This document shows positions 46,879 to 56,010 of a stretch of 64,000 nucleotides of DNA, one piece after another. Below the pieces are notes generated by a model that worked only from the letters and a program-made list of their open reading frames with translations, ran no database searches and was not told the origin of the DNA. Both the position numbers and the translations under genes were made by a program. Location: NCBI RefSeq assembly GCF_013927005.1, contig NZ_CP055930.1, forward strand, positions 4,960,001 to 5,024,000. The letters run 5' to 3'. The DNA is from Enterobacter sp. RHBSTW-00175. GTDB taxonomy: Bacteria > Pseudomonadota > Gammaproteobacteria > Enterobacterales > Enterobacteriaceae. Positions within the stretch are counted from its first letter, which is position 1. Each line of letters opens with the position of its first letter.

Positions 46879-48276
46879 ATGTTTGGTTTAGATGCTTTTC
46901 ATCTTGCGAGGATACAATTCGCATTTACCGTATCCTTTCACATTATTTTCCCGGCAATCACCATTGGCCTGGCGAGCTACCTCGCCGTGCTGGAAGGGTT
47001 ATGGCTGAAAACGAAAAACCCGGTCTGGCGTTCGCTTTACCATTTCTGGTCAAAAATCTTCGCCGTTAACTTTGGCATGGGGGTGGTTTCAGGCCTGGTG
47101 ATGGCGTACCAGTTTGGCACCAACTGGAGCGGATTTTCCCAGTTTGCCGGGAGCATTACCGGCCCCCTGCTCACCTACGAAGTATTGACTGCCTTCTTCC
47201 TTGAAGCGGGTTTCCTCGGGGTGATGCTGTTCGGCTGGAACAAAGTCGGGCCGGGGCTGCACTTCTTTTCAACCTGTATGGTGGCGCTCGGCACTATCAT
47301 CTCAACCTTCTGGATCCTGGCCTCGAACAGCTGGATGCAAACCCCGCAGGGCTATGAAATCGTTAATGGGCAGGTTGTACCCGTCGACTGGTTTGCGGTG
47401 GTATTTAACCCTTCCTTCCCGTACCGCCTGCTGCACATGTCGATAGCGGCATTTCTGAGTAGCGCGCTTTTTGTCGGCGCGTCTGCGGCGTGGCATTTAT
47501 TGCGCGGCAACAATACGCCGGCTATCCGCACCATGTTCTCGATGGCGCTGTGGATGACCCTGATTGTTGCCCCCATTCAGGCGATGATTGGCGATATGCA
47601 CGGTCTGAATACCCTTAAGCATCAGCCAGCGAAAATCGCGGCCATTGAAGGCCACTGGGAAAATCTACCCGGCGAGCCAACACCGTTGTTACTGTTTGGC
47701 CTGCCAGATATGGAGCAGGAGCGCACGCGCTTTGGGTTTGAGATCCCGGCGCTGGGCAGCCTGATCCTCACGCATAGCCTGGATAAACAAGTTCCGGCGC
47801 TGAAAGAGTTCCCGAAAGAAGATCGCCCTAACGCCACCATCGTGTTCTGGTCTTTCCGCATTATGGCCGGGCTGGGCATGTTGATGCTGTTGCTCGGAGT
47901 GGTGGCCGTCTGGCTGCGTTACAAGAAACGCGTTTATTCCTCACGCCCCTTCCTGTGGTTTGCCCTGCTTATGGGGCCGTCCGGGCTGATTGCCATTCTG
48001 GCGGGCTGGGTGACGACTGAAGTGGGTCGCCAGCCGTGGGTCGTGTACGGGCTTCAACGCACAAAAGATGCAGTCTCCGCGCACGGCGATTTGCATATGA
48101 GCATCAGTTTGCTGGCGTTCTTTGTGGTCTATACCTCCGTCTTTGGCGTGGGATACAGCTATATGGTGCGGCTGATTAAGAAAGGCCCTCAGGCGCACGA
48201 AACCTTTGCCACAGAATCCGATGGCCGCCCTGCGCGCCCGCTTTCTGCGGTTACTGAACTGAAGGAGAAACCATAA
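46879..48276 (+). CDS. cioA: cyanide-insensitive bd-type quinol oxidase subunit I
   Basis: Heme-bearing subunit of a cytochrome bd-type oxidase, 465 residues and nine membrane segments. The length and the short Q-loop (around KHQPAKIAAIEGHWENLPGEP) place it in the CIO group rather than E. coli CydA. Heme-ligand regions are visible: the N-terminal His in FARIQFAFTVSFHIIFPAITIG-like start, the VRxxH-type HMSIAAF, and GWVTTEVGRQPWVVYG. The ATG at 46879 follows GAGG at 6 bases. It oxidises quinol and reduces O2 to water. It overlaps the next gene in TAATG. Confidence 0.92.
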   Translation: MFGLDAFHLARIQFAFTVSFHIIFPAITIGLASYLAVLEGLWLKTKNPVWRSLYHFWSKIFAVNFGMGVVSGLVMAYQFGTNWSGFSQFAGSITGPLLTYEVLTAFFLEAGFLGVMLFGWNKVGPGLHFFSTCMVALGTIISTFWILASNSWMQTPQGYEIVNGQVVPVDWFAVVFNPSFPYRLLHMSIAAFLSSALFVGASAAWHLLRGNNTPAIRTMFSMALWMTLIVAPIQAMIGDMHGLNTLKHQPAKIAAIEGHWENLPGEPTPLLLFGLPDMEQERTRFGFEIPALGSLILTHSLDKQVPALKEFPKEDRPNATIVFWSFRIMAGLGMLMLLLGVVAVWLRYKKRVYSSRPFLWFALLMGPSGLIAILAGWVTTEVGRQPWVVYGLQRTKDAVSAHGDLHMSISLLAFFVVYTSVFGVGYSYMVRLIKKGPQAHETFATESDGRPARPLSAVTELKEKP

Positions 48277-49286
48277 TGGGTATCGATCTTTCCGTTATCT
48301 GGTTTGTCATCATCGTTTTCGCCACGCTGATGTATATCGTGATGGACGGCTTTGATCTGGGGATTGGCATTCTGTTCCCGGCAACGCAAAACGCCGACGA
48401 TCGTGATGTGATGGTCAACAGCGTTGCGCCGGTCTGGGATGGCAACGAAACCTGGCTGGTGCTTGGCGGGGCGGCGTTGTTTGGTGCTTTCCCGATGGCC
48501 TATGCGGTGATTATTGATGCTCTGACCATCCCGCTGACATTAATGCTGATCGGACTTATATTCCGCGGCGTTGCCTTCGAGTTTCGTTTTAAAGCGACGC
48601 CCGCGCACCGTCCTTTCTGGGATAAAGCCTTTATTGGCGGGTCGATTCTGGCAACCTTCACCCAGGGCGTGACGGTGGGTGCGGTGATCAATGGGTTTAC
48701 GGTAACCGGGCGCACCTACACCGGCGGGCCATTCGACTGGTTCACGGTGTTTAATCTGTTCTGTGGCGTGGGTCTGGTGGCGGCGTACGCCCTGCTAGGG
48801 TCAACGTGGCTGGTGATGAAAAGTGAGAACGCGCTTCAGCAGCGGATGCGACAGGTGTCGAAACGCCTGCTGCTGGCGCTGCTGGTGATTATCGCTGTGA
48901 TTAGCGCCTGGACTCCACTGACGCACTCCGACATTGCCGCGCGCTGGTTTACACTGCCGAACCTGTTTTTCCTGCTGCCTGTACCGGTGCTGGTCGTGGT
49001 GTTTAGTCTGTTCCAGTGGCGCAGCCTGAATAACCCGGCGAGCCATAATCTGCCGTTTGTTTTGACGCTGGGGCTGATTTTCCTCGGCTTTAGCGGGCTT
49101 GGGATCAGCATCTGGCCGCACATTATTCCGCCATCAATTACCCTGTGGCAGGCCGCAGCGCCAGCGCAAAGTCAGGGCTTTATGCTGGTGGGCGCGCTGC
49201 TGATTATCCCGGTTATTTTGGTCTACACATTCTGGAGCTACTACGTCTTTCGTGGAAAAGTTCAGCATGGGGAGGGTTATCATTGA
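48276..49286 (+). CDS. cioB: cyanide-insensitive bd-type quinol oxidase subunit II
   Basis: Second oxidase subunit, 336 residues and about eight to nine membrane segments. Opening GIDLSVIWFVIIVFATLMYIVMDGFDLGIGILFPA with the conserved MDGFDLG and NSVAPVWDGNETWLVLGG blocks is typical of CydB/CioB. It stabilises the heme subunit. The start shares one base with the cioA stop (TAATG) and its own stop shares one base with the next start (TGATG), so all three genes are coupled. Confidence 0.94.
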   Translation: MGIDLSVIWFVIIVFATLMYIVMDGFDLGIGILFPATQNADDRDVMVNSVAPVWDGNETWLVLGGAALFGAFPMAYAVIIDALTIPLTLMLIGLIFRGVAFEFRFKATPAHRPFWDKAFIGGSILATFTQGVTVGAVINGFTVTGRTYTGGPFDWFTVFNLFCGVGLVAAYALLGSTWLVMKSENALQQRMRQVSKRLLLALLVIIAVISAWTPLTHSDIAARWFTLPNLFFLLPVPVLVVVFSLFQWRSLNNPASHNLPFVLTLGLIFLGFSGLGISIWPHIIPPSITLWQAAAPAQSQGFMLVGALLIIPVILVYTFWSYYVFRGKVQHGEGYH

Positions 49287-49414
49287 TGCAACAACTGGTC
49301 TGGAAACGCCTGATGTGGCTGGTACTCATCTGGGGTGGCAGCGTCCTGGCACTGGCGGGGGTGAGTATGGTCTTTCGCCTACTGATGGCCGCCGCTGGGT
49401 TTAAGTCACATTAA
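49286..49414 (+). CDS. DUF2474 small subunit of the bd-type oxidase
   Basis: A 42-residue, single-helix membrane protein (MQQLVWKRLMWLVLIWGGSVLALAGVSMVF...) whose ATG overlaps the cioB stop in TGATG. DUF2474 proteins follow cioAB in many proteobacteria and are thought to act like CydX, the small stabilising subunit of E. coli bd-I. The position, hydrophobic helix and coupling support it strongly. A terminator follows at once. Confidence 0.85.
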   Translation: MQQLVWKRLMWLVLIWGGSVLALAGVSMVFRLLMAAAGFKSH

Positions 49415-49419
49415 CCGGC

Positions 49420-49452
49420 AAACCGGGTTGCATCCTGCGGCCCGGTTTCTTC
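49420..49452 (+). terminator. terminator of the bd oxidase operon
   Basis: Eight-base stem AAACCGGG/CCCGGTTT with a 13-base loop, followed by CTTCTC. The tail is only moderately U-rich. Confidence 0.6.
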
Positions 49453-49539
49453 TCGCACTTTCAGATAAACCCCATTAACTCGCGCAGGAGTATCGTTACA
49501 CTGTAATTGATTCACAGCATTGATAGTTTGAGAATAAAT

Positions 49540-49980
49540 ATGAAAAAGCTCGTTGCGTTAAGTCTGTTCAGCCTGGTTCTCGCCGGCTGTGTTAATCCCG
49601 GCAAAGCCTCCGTTCAGGCAGATCAACTCCAAAACCATCGCTTTATTCTGGAAAATGTGGACGGTAAAGCCGTGACAACCACAGCAACGCGGCCTGAAAT
49701 TAGTTTCAGTGGTGCGCAGTCAGATATTAGTCTTACCAAAAACATTACTGTTTCCGGCGTGATGTGTAATCGCTTTAACGGCGAGGGGAAATTGGCCGAA
49801 GGCGAGCTTAAGGTTAAGACGCTGGCCATGACCCGCAAATTATGTACAGAGCCGCAGCTTAACGAGCTGGATCAGGCGATCGGCAACATGCTGCGCAAAG
49901 GGGCGCAGGTCGACCTGACTGAAGACCAGTTAACGCTGGCAACGGCTGATAAAACGCTGACCTTTAAGCGGGCAGAATAA
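49540..49980 (+). CDS. hslJ: META-domain lipoprotein HslJ
   Basis: Outer-membrane lipoprotein, 146 residues (E. coli HslJ 140). The lipobox LAGC places the lipidated Cys near residue 17. The META domain is readable (HRFILENVDGKAV, ISFSG, NITVSGVMCNRFNGEGKL, LAMTRKLC, LNELDQAI). E. coli HslJ is heat-inducible and affects novobiocin resistance. The ATG at 49540 gives a normal signal peptide. It is convergent with ydbJ; the two stop codons are adjacent (TAA then the ydbJ stop). Confidence 0.93.
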   Translation: MKKLVALSLFSLVLAGCVNPGKASVQADQLQNHRFILENVDGKAVTTTATRPEISFSGAQSDISLTKNITVSGVMCNRFNGEGKLAEGELKVKTLAMTRKLCTEPQLNELDQAIGNMLRKGAQVDLTEDQLTLATADKTLTFKRAE

Positions 49981-50247
49981 TCAGTAGTTTCCGCATGTTC
50001 CAACGGCAAGCGACTGTTCACTGCAACGTTTGCCGTTAGGCAGTGCGCACATCCCTATCGCGGAGCCGTCTAGCTGACGGGCAACGGATAGCGATCCGCC
50101 GATCATCGCACAATTAGCCTGTCCTGAGCTGGACATTGCCGCTTTCATCCCTGGCGTCACGTGCGCGGCAGTAGCTTGCTGCACAGGTTCACTGCTACAC
50201 GCCGACAACAATAATGCGGCACATCCTACCCATAATGCTGAACGCAT
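49981..50247 (-). CDS. ydbJ: DUF333 lipoprotein YdbJ
   Basis: Lipoprotein of 88 residues, the same length as E. coli YdbJ and in the same place between hslJ and ydbK. The lipobox is LLSAC. The DUF333 core follows (QANCAMIGGSLSVARQLDGSAIGMCALPNGKRCSEQSLAVGTC), with four cysteines likely paired in the periplasm. Function unknown. It starts away from nifJ, with the nifJ promoter region in the 270-base spacer. Confidence 0.9.
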   Translation of the reverse strand: MRSALWVGCAALLLSACSSEPVQQATAAHVTPGMKAAMSSSGQANCAMIGGSLSVARQLDGSAIGMCALPNGKRCSEQSLAVGTCGNY

Positions 50248-50437
50248 ACTTTATTCCCCATCAACGGTAACGAAACCTAAGCATAATAGGCATCCCACCG
50301 CGTTGCGTCGAGAGCCAGAATGCGTATTTATGCACTCTGGAAACAAATGCTCACGCTTTTTTTGCCAAAAAGTTGATCTACTCATTGATGCAGAGAATAC
50401 CGAGGACACAAAAGCGAAAATCGAAAAACCCGACCTT

Positions 50438-50494
50438 TGCTAAAATAAGGGAATAATTATCAGACCCGTAGCGGTTTCGCGGGTCCCCTTTTTT
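50438..50494 (+). promoter_or_regulatory. nifJ promoter with a terminator-like leader hairpin
   Basis: An extended -10 (TG-C-TAAAAT, 50438-50446) is followed by a stem GACCCG/CGGGTC (50463-50468 and 50480-50485) and a CCCC-TTTTTT run ending at 50494, 24 bases before the nifJ start. A transcript starting near 50453 would reach an intrinsic terminator after about 40 bases, so premature termination or attenuation is possible. Confidence 0.5.
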
Positions 50495-50517
50495 GCGCAA
50501 TGTAAGGGTGTCGTCTT

Positions 50518-53500
50518 ATGCAAACTATTGACGGTAATGGTGCTGTCGCGTCAGTCGCGTTCCGTACCAGCGAAGTTATCGCCATCTACCCAATTACGCC
50601 AAGTTCTACGATGGCTGAACAGGCAGATGCCTGGGCGGGAAACGGGTTAAAAAACGTCTGGGGCGATGTTCCCAGAGTGGTAGAAATGCAGTCAGAAGCC
50701 GGGGCCATTGCTGCCGTGCATGGCGCACTGCAGACCGGTGCTCTGTCTACGTCGTTTACCTCCTCCCAGGGCTTGCTGTTGATGATCCCGACGCTGTACA
50801 AGCTGGCAGGACAACTGACTCCCTTTGTATTGCACGTGGCGGCGCGCACCGTTGCCACGCACGCGCTCTCTATTTTTGGCGATCACTCTGATGTCATGGC
50901 CGTACGACAGACCGGCTGCGCCATGCTATGTGCCAGCAGCGTTCAGGAAGCACAGGACTTCGCGCTGATTTCCCATATCGCCACCCTCAAGAGCCGCGTA
51001 CCGTTTATTCATTTCTTTGATGGTTTCCGCACGTCGCATGAAATCAACAAAATTGTTCCTCTGGCGGATGACACTATCCTGAACCTGCTGCCGCAGGCGG
51101 AGATTGACGCCCATCGCGCCCGCGCCCTGAACCCGGAACACCCGGTTATTCGCGGCACGTCCGCCAACCCGGACACTTACTTCCAGTCACGTGAAGCGAC
51201 GAACCCATGGTACAACGCCGTTTACGACCACGTTGAACAGGCGATGAACGACTTTGCTACCGCTACCGGGCGTGAATACAAACCGTTTGAATACTATGGT
51301 CACCCGCAGGCAGAACGCGTCATCGTGCTGATGGGGTCTGCAATCGGTACCTGTGAAGAAGTGGTGGACGAACTCCTGACGCGTGGCGAAAAAGTTGGTG
51401 TGCTGAAAGTGCGCCTTTATCGCCCGTTCTCGGCAAAACACCTGCTCTCTGCCCTGCCGGAAAGCACCCGTAGTGTTGCGGTGCTCGACCGTACCAAAGA
51501 GCCAGGCGCACATGCCGAGCCGCTGTATCTGGACGTGATGACCGCCCTGGCGGAAGCCTTCAACAGCGGTGAACGTGAAACCTTACCGCGTGTCATTGGC
51601 GGCCGGTACGGTCTTTCCTCTAAAGAATTTGGCCCTGACTGCGTGTTCGCGGTGTTCAATGAACTGGCTGAAGCGAAGCCAAAACCGCGCTTTACGGTCG
51701 GCATTTATGATGACGTTACTAACCTTTCGCTGGTGTTACCGGAAAACACGCTGCCATCAAAAGCGAAGCTTGAAGCGCTGTTCTATGGCTTAGGCAGTGA
51801 CGGTAGCGTCTCGGCAACCAAGAACAATATTAAGATCATCGGTAACTCGACGCCGTGGTACGCGCAGGGTTATTTCGTGTATGACTCGAAAAAAGCCGGT
51901 GGGCTGACCGTTTCTCACCTGCGCGTCAGCGAACACCCGATTCGTTCGGCGTACCTGGTGTCGCAGGCAGATTTTGTCGGCTGCCATCAGTTGCAGTTTA
52001 TCGATAAATACCAGATGGCCGAACGCCTCAAACCTGGCGGTATTTTCCTGCTCAATACGCCGTACAGCGCAGATGAAGTCTGGTCGCGCCTGCCGCAGGA
52101 AGTGCAGGCGGTTCTTAATCAGAAAAAAGCCCGCTTCTTTGTGGTCAACGCGGCAAAAATTGCGCGTGAGTGCGGGCTTGCAGCGCGTATTAATACCGTC
52201 ATGCAGATGGCCTTCTTCCACCTGACCAACATCCTGCCAGGCGACAGCGCGCTGGCGGAGTTGCAGGGTGCGATTGCCAAAAGCTACAGCAGCAAAGGCC
52301 AGGAGCTGGTTGAACGTAACTGGCAGGCGCTGGCGCTGGCACGCGAATCATTGTTCGAAGTACCGTTACAGCAGGTGAACGCCGCCAGCCCGAACCGGCC
52401 GCCAGTAGTGTCTGACGCTGCCCCTGACTTTGTTAAAACCGTTACCGCTGCAATGCTGGCAGGTCTGGGTGATGCCCTTCCAGTTTCGGCGCTGCCGCCA
52501 GACGGAACCTGGCCGATGGGCACCACGCGCTGGGAAAAACGCAACATCGCCGAAGAGATCCCCATCTGGAAAGAAGAGCTGTGTACTCAGTGTAACCACT
52601 GCGTTGCTGCCTGCCCGCATTCTGCCATTCGCGCCAAAGTGGTGCCTCCGGAAGCGATGGAAAATGCACCAGCCAGCCTGCATTCTCTGGATGTAAAATC
52701 CCGCGATATGCGCGGACAGAAATATGTTCTCCAGGTGGCACCGGAAGATTGCACCGGCTGTAACCTGTGCGTGGAAGTTTGCCCGGCGAAAGATCGTCAG
52801 AACCCGGAAATTAAAGCCATCAATATGATGTCGCGTCTGGAGCACGTGGAAGAAGAGAAAGTGAATTATGATTTCTTCCTGGACCTGCCAGAAATCGATC
52901 GCAGCACACTGGAACGTATCGACATCCGTACTTCGCAGCTGATTACCCCGCTGTTCGAGTACTCCGGCGCCTGCTCTGGCTGCGGTGAAACCCCGTACAT
53001 CAAACTGCTGACCCAGTTGTATGGTGATCGCATGTTGATTGCCAATGCCACCGGCTGTTCATCTATTTACGGGGGCAACCTGCCATCAACGCCGTACACC
53101 ACGGATGCCAACGGGCGCGGCCCGGCATGGGCGAACTCCCTGTTTGAAGACAACGCAGAGTTCGGCCTGGGCTTCCGTCTGACGGTCGATCAGCATCGTG
53201 CCCGCGTGATGCGCCTTCTGGAACAGTTTGCCGATAAGATCCCGGCGGAGCTGAACGATGCCCTGCATGCTGACGCGACGCCAGACGTGCGCCGCGAGCA
53301 GGTTGCAGCACTGCGCAGTGCACTCCAGGGCGTTGACGGTGCAGAACAGTTACTGACTGATGCCGATGCGCTGGTTGAGAAATCTATCTGGCTGATTGGT
53401 GGTGACGGCTGGGCTTACGATATTGGATTTGGCGGCCTGGATCATGTGCTGAGTCTGACTGAAAACGTCAATATTCTGGTGCTGGATACACAGTGCTATT

Positions 53501-54042
53501 CCAACACCGGTGGACAGGCCTCAAAAGCTACCCCGCTGGGTGCGGTCACCAAGTTTGGCGAACACGGGAAACGCAAAGCGCGTAAAGATTTGGGCGTCAG
53601 CATGATGATGTATGGCCATGTCTATGTCGCCCAGATTTCACTGGGGGCACAGCTTAACCAGACGGTGAAAGCCATTCAGGAAGCGGAGGCCTATCCAGGC
53701 CCGTCGTTGATTATCGCCTACAGCCCTTGTGAAGAGCATGGTTACGATCTGGCGCTCAGCCACGATCAGATGCGCCAGCTCACAGCCACCGGGTTCTGGC
53801 CGCTGTATCGCTTCGATCCACGTCGGGCTGATGAAGGCAAATTGCCTCTGGCGCTGGATTCGCGTCCGCCGTCAGATGCGCTGGCCGAGACACTAATGCA
53901 GGAGCAGCGTTTCCGTCGCCTGAATGCGCAGCAGCCTGAAGTGGCAGAGCAGCTCTGGAAAGATGCGGCAGTCGACCTGCAAAAACGCTATGACTTCCTG
54001 GCCCAGATGGCAGGTAAAGCGGAAAAATCTACCAACGACTAA
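50518..54042 (+). CDS. nifJ: pyruvate:ferredoxin/flavodoxin oxidoreductase
   Basis: Large cytoplasmic enzyme of 1174 residues (E. coli YdbK/PFO) that splits pyruvate with CoA and passes electrons to flavodoxin or ferredoxin. Domains in order: N-terminal TPP-pyrimidine domain, transketolase-C-like and gamma domains, a 2[4Fe-4S] insert with CTQCNHCVAACPHS (near residue 688) and CTGCNLCVEVCPAK (near 745), and a C-terminal TPP domain with GDGWAYDIGFGGLDHVLS. A further cluster is held by Cys residues around SGACSGCGET. E. coli ydbK responds to oxidative stress. The leader carries a terminator-like hairpin. Confidence 0.97.
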   Translation: MQTIDGNGAVASVAFRTSEVIAIYPITPSSTMAEQADAWAGNGLKNVWGDVPRVVEMQSEAGAIAAVHGALQTGALSTSFTSSQGLLLMIPTLYKLAGQLTPFVLHVAARTVATHALSIFGDHSDVMAVRQTGCAMLCASSVQEAQDFALISHIATLKSRVPFIHFFDGFRTSHEINKIVPLADDTILNLLPQAEIDAHRARALNPEHPVIRGTSANPDTYFQSREATNPWYNAVYDHVEQAMNDFATATGREYKPFEYYGHPQAERVIVLMGSAIGTCEEVVDELLTRGEKVGVLKVRLYRPFSAKHLLSALPESTRSVAVLDRTKEPGAHAEPLYLDVMTALAEAFNSGERETLPRVIGGRYGLSSKEFGPDCVFAVFNELAEAKPKPRFTVGIYDDVTNLSLVLPENTLPSKAKLEALFYGLGSDGSVSATKNNIKIIGNSTPWYAQGYFVYDSKKAGGLTVSHLRVSEHPIRSAYLVSQADFVGCHQLQFIDKYQMAERLKPGGIFLLNTPYSADEVWSRLPQEVQAVLNQKKARFFVVNAAKIARECGLAARINTVMQMAFFHLTNILPGDSALAELQGAIAKSYSSKGQELVERNWQALALARESLFEVPLQQVNAASPNRPPVVSDAAPDFVKTVTAAMLAGLGDALPVSALPPDGTWPMGTTRWEKRNIAEEIPIWKEELCTQCNHCVAACPHSAIRAKVVPPEAMENAPASLHSLDVKSRDMRGQKYVLQVAPEDCTGCNLCVEVCPAKDRQNPEIKAINMMSRLEHVEEEKVNYDFFLDLPEIDRSTLERIDIRTSQLITPLFEYSGACSGCGETPYIKLLTQLYGDRMLIANATGCSSIYGGNLPSTPYTTDANGRGPAWANSLFEDNAEFGLGFRLTVDQHRARVMRLLEQFADKIPAELNDALHADATPDVRREQVAALRSALQGVDGAEQLLTDADALVEKSIWLIGGDGWAYDIGFGGLDHVLSLTENVNILVLDTQCYSNTGGQASKATPLGAVTKFGEHGKRKARKDLGVSMMMYGHVYVAQISLGAQLNQTVKAIQEAEAYPGPSLIIAYSPCEEHGYDLALSHDQMRQLTATGFWPLYRFDPRRADEGKLPLALDSRPPSDALAETLMQEQRFRRLNAQQPEVAEQLWKDAAVDLQKRYDFLAQMAGKAEKSTND

Positions 54043-54048
54043 CCACAC

Positions 54049-54091
54049 AAGCCCGGTATGTGGACTGACCCCATATGTCCGGGCTTTTTTT
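54049..54091 (+). terminator. rho-independent terminator of nifJ
   Basis: Stem AAGCCCGG/CCGGGCTT, with inner pairing around ATGTG/CATAT, followed by TTTTTTT. It ends 10 bases before the micC 3' end, which lies on the other strand. Confidence 0.88.
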
Positions 54092-54100
54092 ATTCTGCGC

Positions 54101-54215
54101 AAAAAAATGCCCGATGCATTCGCATCGGGCGTATCCAGTTTATTCCCGAAAACTCTTTATTTAAGTAAAAAGGATTCACCGAAATAATGAATAAAACATC
54201 TTAAAGGCATATAAC
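54101..54215 (-). ncRNA. micC: MicC small RNA
   Basis: On the minus strand a 115-base RNA would start GTTATATGCCTTTA, identical to the 5' seed of E. coli and Salmonella MicC, and end with the stem GCCCGATGC/GCATCGGGC and TTTTTTT. E. coli MicC is about 109 bases, lies between nifJ/ydbK and ompN and points away from ompN, exactly as here. MicC pairs through its 5' end with ompC (and ompD) mRNA with Hfq to silence it. The middle of the RNA differs from E. coli, so only the seed and terminator are conserved. Confidence 0.82.
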
Positions 54216-54452
54216 GGCGTAGAGCCTACCCTCTTTCCCATCACATTAATAATTTTAATTTTGTATGTTTTGCACTCATATATTCATGAAGGTTATCGTC
54301 ATTTCAGCAGCATTATTCTGTTGATATTTTACTTAATCAGTAACAATTATATTTTATTACTCTCAACTCAGAGTGATTTAGCATGGGACATCTTTCCAGT
54401 CAGGAAAGTTCAATCAGTAATTAAATAAAAACAACTGCAAAGGAATATCACA

Positions 54453-55562
54453 ATGCAAAGAAAAGTACTGGCTCTTATGATTCCGGCCCTTTTAATGGCT
54501 GGCGCAGCGAATGCAGCTGAAATTTACAACAAAGATGGCAACAAATTAGATCTGTACGGAAAAGTAGACGGCCTGCATTACTTCTCTGACGATAAAGGTG
54601 CGGATGGCGATCAGACGTACATGCGTCTGGGCTTCAAGGGTGAAACCCAGATCAACAACATGATGACCGGTTACGCGCAGTGGGAATACAACGTTCAGGC
54701 TAACAACACTGAAAGCTCTGACAACCAGTCCTGGACGCGTCTGGCGTTCGCAGGGGTCAAAGTTGGTGATTACGGTTCATTCGACTACGGCCGTAACTAT
54801 GGCGTGCTGTACGACGTGGAAGGCTGGACCGATATGCTGCCAGAGTTCGGTGGCGACTCTTATACCAAAGCAGACAACTTCATGACCGGCCGTGCGAATG
54901 GTGTTGCAACCTACCGTAATACTGACTTCTACGGTCTGGTACAGGGTCTGAACTTTGCCTTGCAGTACCAGGGCAAAAATGAGAGCGCCAGCAACAACCA
55001 GGAAGGGACGAACAACGGTCGCGACACGCGTCATGAGAACGGCGACGGTTTCGGTATCTCCACTACCTATGACTTCGGCATGGGCTTTAGCGCCGGTGCA
55101 GCTTACGCCTCTTCTGACCGTTCCAACGATCAGGTGCGTTACACAACGGCGGGCGGCGATAAAGCCGATGCCTGGACTGCTGGCCTGAAATATGATGCCA
55201 ACAATATCTACCTGGCAACCATGTATTCCGAAACCCGTAATATGACCCCATACGGTGACAACGAAAACGCGGTTGCTAACAAAACGCAGAACTTCGAAAT
55301 CACTGCACAATATCAGTTTGATTTCGGCCTGCGCCCGGCCATTTCTTACCTGCAATCCAAAGGTAAAGACCTGGGTAACGGCGAAGGCGATAAAGATCTG
55401 GTTAAATATGCTGACGTAGGCGCAACCTATTATTTCAACAAAAACATGTCCACCTATGTTGATTATAAAATCAACCTGCTGGATGAAGATGATGCATTCT
55501 ACAAAAACAACGGTATCGGCACGGATGATATCGTAGCGTTAGGTCTGGTTTACCAGTTCTAA
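54453..55562 (+). CDS. ompN: outer-membrane porin OmpN
   Basis: Trimeric 16-strand general porin of 369 residues with signal peptide [21 protein letters not shown] and mature start [26 protein letters not shown]. The constriction loop L3 holds [27 protein letters not shown], as in OmpN, and the chain ends in the C-terminal Phe (GLVYQF) needed for BAM recognition. It is divergent from micC, an arrangement like micF-ompC. It allows diffusion of small hydrophilic solutes and some antibiotics. AAAGGAATATCACA precedes the ATG. Confidence 0.95.
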   Translation: MQRKVLALMIPALLMAGAANAAEIYNKDGNKLDLYGKVDGLHYFSDDKGADGDQTYMRLGFKGETQINNMMTGYAQWEYNVQANNTESSDNQSWTRLAFAGVKVGDYGSFDYGRNYGVLYDVEGWTDMLPEFGGDSYTKADNFMTGRANGVATYRNTDFYGLVQGLNFALQYQGKNESASNNQEGTNNGRDTRHENGDGFGISTTYDFGMGFSAGAAYASSDRSNDQVRYTTAGGDKADAWTAGLKYDANNIYLATMYSETRNMTPYGDNENAVANKTQNFEITAQYQFDFGLRPAISYLQSKGKDLGNGEGDKDLVKYADVGATYYFNKNMSTYVDYKINLLDEDDAFYKNNGIGTDDIVALGLVYQF

Positions 55563-55570
55563 TTTGTCTG

Positions 55571-55597
55571 GCCCGCGTGCAAGCGCGGGCTATTAAT
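55571..55597 (+). terminator. probable terminator of ompN
   Basis: Seven-base GC-rich stem GCCCGCG/CGCGGGC with a 6-base loop, 8 bases after the ompN stop; tail TATTAATTT is weakly U-rich. Confidence 0.6.
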
Positions 55598-55730
55598 TTA
55601 TCATCTCAAAGTGTTTAATTGAAATCACGCCCTCCTCATTATCATTTCTTATTTCCCCTGATATCTGATTCTTTGCATCACTGATTTGAATTTACTTATT
55701 GCGCCCTGCACCTCTAATGGAGGATGATGT

Positions 55731-55757
55731 CTCTCCCCGTTACGCTGTCAGGGAGAG
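55731..55757 (+). promoter_or_regulatory. hairpin covering the KTSC-gene ribosome site
   Basis: CTCTCCC (55731-55737) can pair with GGGAGAG (55751-55757), which is the Shine-Dalgarno six bases before the start codon at 55764. Pairing would hide the ribosome site, so translation may be restrained by RNA structure. Confidence 0.45.
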
Positions 55758-55763
55758 CCCATC

Positions 55764-55976
55764 ATGACCCATCACCCAGTAAGATCATCACGCATCTCGT
55801 CGATTGCTTATGATGAAGGCAGTGCCACCCTCGAAATACGGTTCCATGATCGTTCCGCTTTCCAGTATCAGCGTGTCCCCGCTCGCATTTTTCGGGATTT
55901 TCTGAGTGTAGTGTCTAAAGGTCGCTTTTACGACGGCGTCGTTAAAGGTAAGTTTAAAGAGGTCAAAGTATATTGA
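55764..55976 (+). CDS. KTSC-domain protein
   Basis: Small protein of 70 residues covering one KTSC domain (SSRISSIAYDEGSATLEIRFHDRSAFQYQRVPARIFRDFLSVVSKGRFYDGVVKGKFKEVKVY). The family motif K[TS]SC-like ending is replaced by a Lys-rich FKEVKVY tail. KTSC domains occur alone and fused to lysyl-tRNA synthetase-like proteins or nucleases and may bind nucleic acid, without proof. The ribosome site is part of a hairpin. A small membrane ORF follows 34 bases later. Confidence 0.85.
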   Translation: MTHHPVRSSRISSIAYDEGSATLEIRFHDRSAFQYQRVPARIFRDFLSVVSKGRFYDGVVKGKFKEVKVY

Positions 55977-56010
55977 GCCGGACCTTTCAGCATGAATAAG
56001 GACATTCACA

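Noticed and set aside
46761..47069. 102-codon ORF at the start of the bd oxidase
   Set aside because: It overlaps cioA in another frame and has no ribosome site; cioA is certain.
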